Assembly: GCA_001986395.2 (NCBI GenBank)
Contig: MQVO02000007.1
Span: 496,001-560,000 of the forward strand
Direction: 5' to 3'
Length of the DNA stretch: 64,000 nt
DNA from: Irpex lacteus
Taxonomy: Eukaryota > Basidiomycota > Agaricomycetes > Polyporales > Irpicaceae
The notes beneath the pieces are model-generated. The model was given only the letters and a program-made list of their open reading frames with translations. It was not told the origin of the DNA and made no database searches. How positions within the stretch are numbered: position 1 is the first letter of the stretch; each line of letters starts with the position of its first letter. Below are positions 32,492 to 42,270 of this stretch, one piece after another. The translations under genes and the position numbers were made by a program.

Positions 32492-34752
32492 AAACCCCGT
32501 TCGGGCATCCTGAACCGAGGTCGGCCGCGGGGCAACGTAGGGATGGTGATGCTGCGACCTGTGTTCGGGCAGTGGAGTTCGATAGTCTGGTCCTCGTTCT
32601 TGTAGTTGCGGACGACCGACGCGGCCAGAACGTCGAAAGGGCGTCCAAGCAGGATATCGTATGCGGCTTCGCGAATGACGTGGACTTGGAGGTAGAAGAT
32701 CATCCCTCCAATCGCGAAAGGAACGTTTCGAGCCAGGCCGAGAGAACGGTCAACGCCTCCATTTGCGCTCTGCATGTGCAAGACCACGCTGGGGTCATAG
32801 GACAGCCCCAACTCATGACAGACGGCTTCGGAGCAGGCCACGATCTGGCACCCAGGATCAAGGATGCAGTCGACCTCTTCTTGCTCGGCCACGAGAGCTC
32901 GGACGGTGCGCAACGAACTCGACTCGCTTGCAACCTTCACCGGCCGAGGTTCTTCGCCTGGGGCTAGTGAGCGAAGGTAGGCCTCGTAAGGGTCGGTGAT
33001 TCGATAGACTCCTCGTGGTAAGTCCCCCTGCTGCGTGAGCACCTCAGGACTCGGTAGGCGCACCTCGTCGGCATCGTTGTAGAAGGCGGCCGACGGCAAC
33101 GAGCTTGGTTGGGCAGGAGTGCGCTTGGGGGTGACAAGGGATCGAAGGTTCGTGCGGACGTCAGGAGAGATAGCGAGGAGTTCTTCGGCCGTGATGAGGA
33201 AGCTGTTCTGCTTGAGAGCCCGGTCCAACACTACCTCGGCCGTCTTTGCGTTTTCGACGGGAGCAGCAGTGCGAAAGGCTGGCTCACGAGTGGTTGGCTT
33301 AGGTGGTGCCGCAACGTTACGGGAGGACGGAGGCAGGTATGTGGCATCCTTCACACTCGCCAGTGGGTGCTCAGGCTGACCCTGCGATGGCTCTACTCGG
33401 TCCTCGGACTGCACTGGTTGTGGTACTGTACGAGCGGTGGCCGAGGGTTGTGATGACTCGGCCGAGGAGTCGGAAGGCGCAGGCGGGGCTGGAGTTCGTG
33501 ATGTGGGCGCTGGGGTAGTAGGGCGACGGCGATATTTGTTGGATAAAGGGGGAACGTCGACTTCGACCCGGCCCCGCTTCAGTGCGTAGATTTCCTGCTC
33601 CAGAGCAAGAATACGCTCTTCCTGGTCCCGTTGGTAAACGTAAGAAGACGCCTGGCCGTCGTAAGTGGTACCCCCGACGAGCTCAACTAACATGGACTCG
33701 GCTGGCTCAAAGTCTGGGGTTACATCGCTGTACGACAGTGTTCCAGCTGCACGCTGGCCGGGGTTACGACGATGCCACTCGTTGACTCGGTCGCGCATGT
33801 TCTCTCCTGGTATGCTCCGAGGTACAAAGATCCCGGTAGGCAAGACTACCTTGTTCTCGGCATTCCTCCGAATTAACCCGGCTGCTATATCGGCAGCGAC
33901 CTTTTCGCAGTTGTTGACGCGACAGTCAGGGCCACCGCAATAGTGACACTTAGCTGATGCCTGCGAGGAAGGTCCACTGGAAGGTGGCCGAGGGACGGCA
34001 GGAGGTGTTGCGCCAGGGTTAAGACGTCCGAGATACTCGAGTAATTTAGCGAAGTCTTCGACCTTGATGCTCGGAGAGACGGCGGAAGGCGATGATGTAG
34101 AGGAAGAAGTGGATGCAGAGGGCTCGAGCGAGACGGTGGCCGAGGTGGGGGCCGACAGGGCGGTCGACGTCCCCTGTAGATAGAACCTCATGGCCTCGTC
34201 CAGCGCAGCCATGCTGTAGCCGTCTCCGGGGTGAACATCAGGGTTTTTGACTTGCAGGCGAGTTGCAAGCGAAGAGAACTGGGGGCCGATAGCGTCCTGG
34301 CACCAGTGGTCTTGGTCGATGACCGAGATCTTCTTCTTAGTGATCAGCCAGGCCGACTGGGTACGGTAGTTACGGAAGAATTCGGCCCAGTCACCGATCG
34401 TCTTGAAACCATTGGTGCGCCACTGACGGACGTAGTCAAGGAGACCCTGACGAGAGTACTTGACCGAGGCATCTGCCCCAGGGTAGAGCTGAAACACCTC
34501 GTCTTTCCAGTCATCGAAGGTCTTTCCCGCCTCGTCATAACTAGGGAGTGCTGCCCATTGATCCTCAATCTCGACAGGAACGTACCGAACGCCATAGGCC
34601 TTCTTTTCGGTCTCGTCGACGATTTGTGCGCGATGAAGGAGATCGCCGAGTTCCTGGAAATAACGGGCGAGCGTCCGAGGCTTACGGGGATCGAATGTGG
34701 GCGCATGGTTGTCCCGGTTGAGGGGCATGGGAACTGCGTGTTGTTGTGCCAT
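32488..34752 (-). CDS. gypsy gag with aspartic protease (754 aa)
   Basis: Uninterrupted 754-aa frame from ATG 34752. The N-terminal capsid-like part ('FDPRKPRTLARYFQELGDLL', 'KVKYSRQGLLDYVRQW'-like) resembles fungal gypsy Gag. A zinc-knuckle-like CHYCGGPDCRVNNC near residue 270 has Cys in place of the usual His (CX2CX4CX4C). A long Pro/Ser linker leads to a C-terminal retropepsin-like domain: 'VDCILDPGCQIVACS' (D-P-G where D-T/S-G is usual) and 'YDILLGRPFDVLA'. The stop codon overlaps the first codon of the pol frame. Function: virus-like particle formation and polyprotein processing. Confidence 0.88.
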   Translation of the reverse strand: MAQQHAVPMPLNRDNHAPTFDPRKPRTLARYFQELGDLLHRAQIVDETEKKAYGVRYVPVEIEDQWAALPSYDEAGKTFDDWKDEVFQLYPGADASVKYSRQGLLDYVRQWRTNGFKTIGDWAEFFRNYRTQSAWLITKKKISVIDQDHWCQDAIGPQFSSLATRLQVKNPDVHPGDGYSMAALDEAMRFYLQGTSTALSAPTSATVSLEPSASTSSSTSSPSAVSPSIKVEDFAKLLEYLGRLNPGATPPAVPRPPSSGPSSQASAKCHYCGGPDCRVNNCEKVAADIAAGLIRRNAENKVVLPTGIFVPRSIPGENMRDRVNEWHRRNPGQRAAGTLSYSDVTPDFEPAESMLVELVGGTTYDGQASSYVYQRDQEERILALEQEIYALKRGRVEVDVPPLSNKYRRRPTTPAPTSRTPAPPAPSDSSAESSQPSATARTVPQPVQSEDRVEPSQGQPEHPLASVKDATYLPPSSRNVAAPPKPTTREPAFRTAAPVENAKTAEVVLDRALKQNSFLITAEELLAISPDVRTNLRSLVTPKRTPAQPSSLPSAAFYNDADEVRLPSPEVLTQQGDLPRGVYRITDPYEAYLRSLAPGEEPRPVKVASESSSLRTVRALVAEQEEVDCILDPGCQIVACSEAVCHELGLSYDPSVVLHMQSANGGVDRSLGLARNVPFAIGGMIFYLQVHVIREAAYDILLGRPFDVLAASVVRNYKNEDQTIELHCPNTGRSITIPTLPRGRPRFRMPERGF
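32491..32497 (-). promoter_or_regulatory. predicted -1 ribosomal frameshift site (gag-pol)
   Basis: The minus-strand heptamer G-GGT-TTT fits X-XXY-YYZ in the gag frame and abuts the gag stop TGA (32490-32488). Six bases later TCGAGG can pair with CCTCGA across an 11-nt loop, a suitable downstream stem. The -1 frame continues into pol. Confidence 0.65.
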
Positions 34753-35174
34753 TTGTGTTCGAAGATGTTGGTTCTCGGCTTCGTAGATGTCGACGATTTC
34801 GAGAAGTCGTTGAGTGTGGGATTCGCGGGCAAGGATATAATTAAGAGGAATGGGTTCAGGGGGTGGCTGTGATTCGTTGTCCGACTGGTCGGACGGGTTT
34901 GATAAGGATGAGGATTTTTCGGTCGGCTCCGAGAATTCTTCGGCCGATAGATACGCTGATTCTTCTGCGCCTACGCTAGGTGTACGGTGACGTGTGTTTC
35001 TTGGTTTGCGCCAAAGAGTGTCGGGATCGGTGAGCGGAGCAGCAACTGGGGCACCTCGACTCCGAGTGTGCCTAGAAGATCCTGCCGTGGAACTCGTGAT
35101 TGGAAGTGGTATTGTTGTAACAGAGGTCAGAACCCGGTGATATCAAGAGAGACCCCTCGCGGTGGGCTCCAAAA
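34753..35174 (-). other. gypsy 5' untranslated leader with primer-binding site
   Basis: 422 bp between the 5' LTR and the gag ATG. On the minus strand, three bases after the LTR, TGGAGCCCACCGCGAGG (35171-35155) starts with the TGG expected to pair with a tRNA 3' CCA end. The tRNA was not identified. Short ORFs here lack motifs. Confidence 0.6.
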
Positions 35175-36494
35175 TGAGACACCAAGCCGCGCTCAGACAA
35201 AGGACAAACCTACCAAACCACCTAACCCCAATAGAGGAGCGATAACGTGGCTCGGCCGAGAGCGAGGGGGTGTACGAGAAATGCGAGGGCCTCTGAGTCC
35301 CAAGCCTGACCGACGACGCCGCAACACTAGGTATAGATATCCGTCCGACCCTAAGACAAGCTTAAGGGAAGTGCAACACTGAGTGAGCCGAGGCCGAGCA
35401 ACTGGACGATCAACAGCAGGGCCGAGCAGCAAGAGCTACCCGTATACGTCCTACTAATACTCGTGCAACACCGCTTGCAACGCAGCAAGACCTTGGCCGA
35501 ACCTCTCGGGCAACTAATCTCGTGGTCCAAGGTAGGCCCGAGCCGAGCAAGAACGCTGTGGAAGAGGGGTAAATGGGTACGGACGCAAAGGGACGATGAT
35601 AACGCAAAGAACGCAACGCAAACGCAGGATATTCGCAAGTAACGCGGAGGGACGCTGAGGGAAGTCGGACGCAGTGAAGTCAAGCTGAGAGCGCGAAGTT
35701 TGAGGGTGAACTGTGCGGGGTAGATTGCTTGTCGCTACTCTACGCATACATGCTCTATTTATATGTGTCCGAGGCCAATGTCCGTATGGGTGAGCTCATA
35801 AGTCAAAAGGAACGAGAAAACGACAAAGGTAGTGCTTCGGCCGAGAAAGGAGAATGAGTCAGATGGAGAGCCGAGCAGGTAACGAGGAATATGTCAAGGA
35901 AAGGCGGATGAAACATGTTAGGAGAGGGCCGAGACGGCGGCGAGCGAGGGAGGTGACTAAGGAAACGTCCTAAAGGTGCGATAGAGTCGGGCAGGAGGAA
36001 AGCAGGGACGAATCGGGTGTGAGATGAAGGAAGGTGAGAATAATAATGAACACGAAGAGAGGGGATAAAGAAACTCAGCGACGTCGGGGGTGCGAGCCTC
36101 AAGGCTACCAGCGCATGGGCGCAGTGCACCCGAGGACTCGTCCGAGGAAACGCAAGGCCGAGGGGACCGAGCAGCCAATACCAAAGGTTGACGAGGGGTG
36201 AGTCATGGCCGAGTGAGCGGACAGGACCTTGTGCAGCAGTCGATGCGTCGAGGGACACGGAAGGAAGGCGGGAGGGCGGGGCGTATAGGCGGGATGGATC
36301 AGAATGGTAAGGGAGTCGGGCGACCGGGTGCTGAAGGAGACGGCATTGGCCGAGGTTCGATGATGGGGCCGAGGCTTCGATTACTGGCGCTCGGACGTGC
36401 CCGAGTCCGCATAGGGCTGCACCCGAGGCTCCTGAGAAGTCGAAAAGAAGCTGTTAGAGTTTTGGGGGAGGTGTGGCGTGTGCCCAGCGTGTCA
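35175..36494 (-). repeat. 5' LTR (right copy) with promoter
   Basis: 1320 bp matching the left LTR. TATAAATA at 35763-35756 on the minus strand is the likely core promoter for gag-pol RNA. The LTR ends are TG...CA. Confidence 0.95.
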
Positions 36495-36498
36495 GCGG
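36495..36498. repeat. gypsy element target-site duplication, right copy
   Basis: GCGG directly after the right LTR, equal to 24592-24595. Confidence 0.75.
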
Positions 36499-37928
36499 TT
36501 TGGCTGCTCGTCCTGGCGAATCGCCCCGGTTTGCCATCGCTTTCGCTCCTTGACTAGGTCTTTCCGTGCTAGTCTGAGTAATCTGACCTCCTTCATCCTC
36601 GCGCTGCACTCTCTGCTCCACCATGATTTGGAGTGTTTGCACCTTTTGGGGACCGTCGCATATCTATTCCATAGCTCTTCCAGTTTCGCCCCTAGCCAGT
36701 TGCCTATGCCTTCCACGTGCTCCTTTGACGTGTATTCTGTGGGTAGTGCGCGTAGAAGGGAGCGGCAGCTCTTTATGTATTCGTCACCTTCTTCAGATCC
36801 CCTTTGTATCGTGGGCCTTCCTGTGGGGTAGTCGTCTACCGGGACCTCCCACTTCAGGACAGCGTGGTCGCTTCTTACCCTGTTTTTGCTGTCTACGAAA
36901 ACCCCTCCCAGCGTGCCTTTCTCTGGGTCGACCCATACTAGGTCGAGAACGCCGTCTCTTGCCTCGAGATTGTTTGACATCCACGTTGGGGGCCCGTTGG
37001 GGTCGTTCGCTATTTGTAGGTTTAGGTGTTCCACTGCCAGTTCAAAGAGTTCGTCGCGTCGGTTTCGGTGTCTCTGTACTACTCCGTATTGTCTCTCCCC
37101 AGCGTCCCATAGCGGGTCTCGTAGGTTGAAGTCCCCGGCCATGATAGATATCTTTGGGAGCTGCGGTGCCCTTTCTAGGAGGTATGTGACTCCTGCGAAC
37201 GAGTGTGAGTCGTTATATACGTTTAGGAATGTCATTTCAGTCCCGTCTACTCGCATAGATACACAAAGTACATCGTCGTGTTTAACTAGGGTGGTTCTGA
37301 CTCGCGGGCTGGCCTCTCTCCACCTTTTATTGACGTACACCAGGACCCTCGTTTTCCTGCTGTATCCTAGGCAGAGGAAGTTTCGGTGTGCCGTTGTGTG
37401 ACAGTACTCCTCGCCGTCCGGTTTCTCAGTTGAGACGATTTTCTTTATGAATCCCTTGTATGGTTCCTGGACGAAGACTATGTCTGCGTCTCTGTTGTTC
37501 TCCAAGAGCACCCCATGGTTGAGGGCGCTCTTTTGCACGTTCGCTGAGACAAACTTCAGCGTGCTGTTCGGTTCCTCTCCGTCTGGAGGGTTGTTCGAGT
37601 TGGCTCGCTGGGAGGGTTCCTCGCGGTGGGGCCCTTCCTCCGGGTTCTGAGGGGCTTCTTGCATCCCCCTGGGGGCCGGAGGGGGGGCGCTCCCGCTCTC
37701 CTCCTCTCCTGCGTTCCGCCCGCTATCTAATCCCCTGCGCCCTTCTCTGACGCTGTGAGCAGCGGCTTGGCTCGCCTCGTCTCTGGTCGCGGGGAAGCTG
37801 TTGTCCGTGTTCCGTGGGGTCTCGTCCGTTTGTTGTCTTTGATCTGTTCTGTTGTTCGTGGGAGTATTGGCCGGCCTGGAGAAGCAAGTGTCCGACATCC
37901 TTTTCAGCCTTAGATGTCGTGAGAGCAT
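36495..37928 (-). CDS. LINE ORF2, 5' part: APE-type endonuclease
   Basis: The frame opens at GTG 37940; ATG 37928 is the first methionine. About 125 Gln/Glu/Pro-rich residues come first. An exonuclease-endonuclease-phosphatase domain follows: 'LKFVSANVQKS', 'ADIVFVQEPY', 'FLNVYNDS', 'IMAGDFNLRDPLWD', 'GVLDLVWV' and 'SDHAVLKWEV'. These match the N, E, GDFN, D and SDH motifs of LINE endonucleases that nick the target to prime reverse transcription. The frame runs open up to the LTR boundary and continues in register at 24595. Together both parts code for about 1639 residues. The gypsy insertion separates this domain from the RT. Confidence 0.9.
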
Positions 37929-38555
37929 GGGGAGGTGCACGTGTAGCGATGCCTCGCTGTGGCTCCCCTTTGGGCCGCGCAGCTCGACGCGTGTGGTAGT
38001 GGCGGGCCCCCCCCGGCTTTCCTGTCAGCGACGCCAGGGTCGCCCAGTATATTTGGGCCGGGCGGGGTGAGGTAAGGTGAGGTGAGGGTTTGGGGGGATG
38101 GGGGATGGGAGGGGGGTGAGTGGGTGTTGTGGGGTGCGGGTGTGCCACGGGTTGGCTCGCGCGTGTGTCGCAGGTTTCTGTCGTGCTTGCCTTCGTTTTG
38201 TGGTGTGTGTGTCCGTGTTTCTGGACTTCTTGCAGCGCTTCTGGGGCGCGGGCGGTGCTCTGTGGCGACATGTTTGTGGCTGCTTTGGCGCGTTCCTGCG
38301 ATAGATCTGCCTTCTTGTTTCCCTTTTCCGGCCAGCGTGCTTTTAGTTTGAGTGCAGTGCCGCGGGGCTTTCGCTTGTTCGTGCTTGCGTGGGCTTTTTA
38401 ACCTTGTCGTTCCTTACTCTGACTTATGTCATGTTAGCTCTTACTACGCAGGCATGTTTTGTGATGTGGGGGCTGAGATATCATTGTCTATTAGCTATTC
38501 GCGCTACGCTACGGATTCAAACGATGAGATGTCTGGGTATTTAACAAGTCTAACT
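37929..38555 (-). other. LINE spacer between ORF1 and ORF2
   Basis: About 630 bp, GC-rich, with an overlapping Pro/His-rich ORF (38271-37723) that enters the ORF2 start in another frame. No conserved domain seen, so I treat it as spacer. How ORF2 is translated (reinitiation or its own message) is not evident. Confidence 0.5.
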
Positions 38556-41085
38556 CTAGTGTCCACGACCCCTACCACGACGGCCGGCTCCACGTCCTCT
38601 CCCTCGGTGGTTGTTGAATCCTCCTCTGTTGGCCTGAGGGGGGGCGACAGTCGTGTAAGCGGCGGGGGCGGGGGCAGGTTGCTGTATAGGGTTGATGGGT
38701 AGAGCGGGAATATTCTGCGGTGCTGGGGCATGGAAGGCTTGGGGGATGATCCACCCTGGTTCGGACAGAAGGTGGCATAGTCCCGACGGGTGTAGCGTCG
38801 AGTGGCAGTACCTGCAGCGCCAGTCTCTAAAGACGGCCATCTCCATGCCCAGGAGAGGGTGAGCGAACGACACGGCTTCGACGGCGCCCTGGAACGTCGT
38901 CCACGCCGCGGGGTCCCTCGTGGGCGACTCGATGTATACGTGCGCGACGAGAAGCTCGCCCCCTCCGGACTGGCGAGCTCGCACGATCGTGATGTCGAGG
39001 GACGACCACACCGCTTCTACAGCGTTTTCGATCGGCATTAGCGAGAGCTGCGGGTGAGTAGGGATTAACGCGTACATGTACTGGTTGAGGCCCGCCGCCA
39101 TGAGTGCGTTCCTGATGTGTGTCCTGAGCTCGTCTGGGTCGGTGTCGGAGAAGTGGCTGAGACTAGTGATGAGCCTCGGGATCTCAGGACGGTTGGGCGT
39201 GAAGAACAGAATACCACGGTCTGTGGTGATGTATCGGATGTCGAGTAGGCGGTTGCGGAACTCCGGTGTTAGGCCCCACAGGAGGTACGAGAAAGGTGGC
39301 TGGTTGGTTCCGCTAACGGCGTGGTGTGGCGATGGAATAGAGATGCGGGCCCCTGGCTGCGGGCCAAAGGCTTCGAAAAGCAGCGAGAGAACGTGCGATC
39401 CTAGCTGCATGCGCCTGGCTGCTTCTGTGGCGAAGCCCTCTCCCCCGACTCTGACCAGCACCCCGTCCTCCCTCATGCGCCAGGCCTCCGCCTGGAGGCC
39501 GTGTACGTTGTCGAACCACGCTGACGGGTGGTTGGCCTCCGGTTCTTCGTGGAAGTCGGTGGGACGAGTGAACGGGAGCGTGGAGATTTGTTCGCGAATC
39601 GGGGCTCGCTCGTCTGAGAAGAGCGGGTCCTCCTCGTACATGTCTACGTCCTGCTCGGGGACGCTGCTCGATGCGGTGCCCGGCGTGACGGCCGTGGAGG
39701 AGGGAAGGAAGAGCGGGTCAGGCTGGTTGTGCGACGGGGAGGGCGTGGGCGGAGCTGACGATGCGACTGAGGACGCCGATGCTGCCTGGGAAGGTGGGCG
39801 TATCGGGAAGGACGTGTGGGATGTGCTAGCTGCGCTGGAGCCGTGGTGCGAGGCGGAAGTGGCGTATCGAGCGTGCGACGTGGTGGTGGGAGTGGGAGTG
39901 GGAGTGATGGACGGCTCTCTGGAGCTGCTGTTGCTTGGCGGGTTGGCTATCTGCAGCTCGATGTCGGTGTCGATCTCCACGCGGTAGCCCGTGTCGTGTC
40001 TGAAGCGCTCCGCGTCCTCCTCCGTCATCCAGATGAGAATGCGACCTCCTCTCCCCTCCCCTGGCGGAGGAGAGGCTTGGTAGGCGTGCTTGACGGTGGC
40101 GGCGGTCACCTCGCTGCTGCGCTGACGACCCTTGCCCTTGCTGTTGCCAGCCTTGGACCTTTGCGCGGTGCGCCCTCGCGGTGTGGCTGCTCCGCCGTCC
40201 GTCGCTGCGGGGGTCAGTCTGACCGACGAAGTCGACTCACCCTCCGAGGAGGACGTAGATGCGGTGCGGCGGCGTTTCTGAGCGCGTGCCTGTGAGGGAG
40301 GGAGGAGGTTAGGGGGCCGCTCTTTATCTGGTGGGGGAGTCTGGCTGTTCGTACCTTTCCCTTGCTGTCCCTACTATTCTGAGGCCTGACCAGCTCCTCG
40401 ACCGCCGCAGGCGACATGGTGCCTAGGACCGCGTAGCGGTTGCGTGTCTCGTCGCCGTCCGCCGGGCGTTCAGACTCCCGCAACCCTTGCTCTGTCATGA
40501 TGGCGGGGGGCGACGGCTGACGGTTGCGTGGGGCGTGCATGCTGGCCGCTATGCCCTGGATGATGAAAGGCGAGCTAGCGGGGCGTACCACGCGGACGGG
40601 AGTCGGTGCTGCGGGGATGTTGGCGTTGATGGTCGTCGTCGTCGTTGCTGCCCCCTCCTGCGCCGGCGTGATCGTGCCTTGCTCGAAGTTGTTGGTGATG
40701 TCCGCGAGTGCTGGGAGGCGGGTGAGTGCCGGGGCAGCAACCACCCTTGGAGCGACGCTGGTGCTGCTTCCTTGCGCCGCAGGCGTGTTGGGCCTGGTGG
40801 GCACGCGGGAGGTCGCTGCAGAGCCTACAGCGCGAGAGTCGATGAGTTCGGTGCATTCGTCAGTTTGTGAAGCTTGTGCTTACCCAGAGCGGGGAACTCT
40901 GCCTCGTCGAGGGGGACGATTCTCGCCGTGTTCGGGGAGAGGACCGCCCACGGGTTAGTGTGGGGAGCAGCAGTCGGGCTGGCAGCGGTGGGCCTGCCTC
41001 CCTGTCCGGCGTTAGCGTTGGGGGCGAGGTTGAGGCCGAGGCCGAGACCGCGGTTGAGGTTGCTGTTAGTGTTTGGGGAGGACAT
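38556..41085 (-). CDS. LINE ORF1, gag-like with zinc knuckle, three exons (801 aa)
   Basis: Exons 41085-40884, 40824-40355 and 40289-38556 join in phases 1 and 0 to 801 aa. Donors are GTAAGC and GTACGA, acceptors CTGTAG and CTCACAG, with branch-like CTGAC and CTAAC. Without splicing the first exon ends at a stop inside the intron, and the 65-bp second intron would shift the frame. The protein is Pro/Ser/Ala-rich, has a basic KRRR stretch after exon 2, and a more structured middle ('AWRMREDGVLVRVGGEG' onward). A canonical CX2CX4HX4C knuckle, CRYCHSTLHPSGLC, is followed by a C-terminal Arg/Gly-rich tail (GRGRGAGRRGRGRGH). This fits an RNA-binding ORF1/Gag protein that packages LINE RNA. Confidence 0.8.
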
Positions 41086-42270
41086 TGCGATGATTGTGGA
41101 GGGGTTGGAAGGTGGAGGCGATTAGTGCTTAGAGAGCTGGGGGTCGACGAGTCGATGGTTGAGCTCACCGTTTGCTCCCTCGTTAAATACTTCTGCCCCC
41201 TCTTGGTCGCCGTTCCCGAAGAGTCCACTCTCCTTGTCATCGCTTGGGGTCGCTTAGTCGTCGCTGAAGGTTGTCGACTCGCTCTCCGGGGTTTCCAGAC
41301 TGGTGGTGCACGGTGTCGCGCCGTGAGTTTGGCTCGTCGGGTGTCCCGTCGTTCTGGTTGCTGCTCGGCGGCATTCGGTGTCTGGCCTTGGGTTCTTGCG
41401 ATTGGGTGGTGACCCTCGGGTTTCCCTCTGGGTTCGGAGCCATCCTGCTGGGTGTGTGTTCGCTGTCGACGTCGGGTGGGTGTGCTCGTTGGGTATCAGC
41501 AATGCGGTGGCGCTTGGTTCGGGCGCTTGCCTCGTGTTTCGAGTTCTTGGTCATCCTTTCCCACGGCTGACCTTCCCTATCGGGGAGGTGGTCGCCGCTT
41601 CCCCCTGGCCTTGCTGTTCTTGGCTACTGCCAGCTGCATTGTTCAGCTCAGGGGTGGCCGCGTGCTCGCTCCCTATCTAACACGTTCGTCGTGGCGTTCT
41701 CTGCTTGCTCTCTGTCGTCTCTCTTTTCGTTGCGTCTGCTTGGTGTGAGGGTGGTACTGGCTTTGGTCTTGCCTTGTGCGGTTGTGGCCTGCGCGCCATC
41801 GTGTTGGTGCATCATCATGCCTTCTTCGCATTGTCGCTTACCCGTGCTCTGTAGCTCCTTTGGCATTTTCCCTTCCGCTGTCTTTCCCGTCTTGGTTGTC
41901 GGTTGCGTGCGAGCTTGACGGTGTTCTGTTGCTTGTCGGGGATGGGTGCGCTTCCGGAGCTTCGGGTGTGCGTCGGTTATTGGCCAGCGAGTGTGCGGTT
42001 CCCGCTTGGCCCCTTTGCTGAGCGGGTTCGACTGTATGCTCGGTGAGTCACCTCGGCTGTCGCTGCGTGTTGGTGACTCACTCTCTCTTTCCCTTGGCTC
42101 GGGCTGTGCCTTCTTTTCGAGGCGGGCTCGTGTCTAACGGTGTGGTGCTGGTGTTAGTGTTGGTGGATCTGGCGGGCAAGTTGGGAGTTCAAGTATTATA
42201 GCAGTGCAGTGACATGTAAGCTATCTAGGTTTGCTAACGGCCAGTGCGATATATTAGGTCCTTTCTCCCG
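41086..42270 (-). other. LINE spacer between ORF0 and ORF1
   Basis: About 1.2 kb with only short overlapping frames, such as a 105-codon one at 41554-41237. No recognisable domain; probably leader sequence of ORF1. Confidence 0.45.

Larger units (their letters stand above)
24596..36494 (-). mobile_element. Ty3/gypsy LTR retrotransposon with antisense cargo gene (11,899 bp)
   Basis: Two 1320-bp LTRs bound the element, each starting TGAGACAC and ending GTGTCA on the plus strand. The coding direction is minus: 5' LTR 35175-36494, primer-binding site at 35171, gag-protease 34752-32488, pol 32491-28835, an extra gene on the opposite strand 26066-28261, polypurine tract 25916-25931, and 3' LTR 24596-25915. 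The RT-RNase H-integrase order defines Ty3/gypsy. It is inserted inside LINE ORF2 with a 4-bp duplication (GCGG). At 11.9 kb it is longer than the usual 5-8 kb, mainly because of the long LTRs and the extra gene. Confidence 0.95.

Noticed and set aside
24592..36498. Larger (5-bp) target duplication for the gypsy element
   Set aside because: Only GCGG matches on both sides; the fifth base differs in either direction.
37723..38271. 182-codon Pro/His-rich ORF overlapping the LINE ORF2 start
   Set aside because: Low complexity, another frame than ORF2, no domain; treated as spacer.
39076..39987. 303-codon plus-strand ORF over LINE ORF1
   Set aside because: Mirror of the Ser/Pro-rich ORF1 exon; the spliced minus-strand frame carries the zinc knuckle and Arg/Gly tail.
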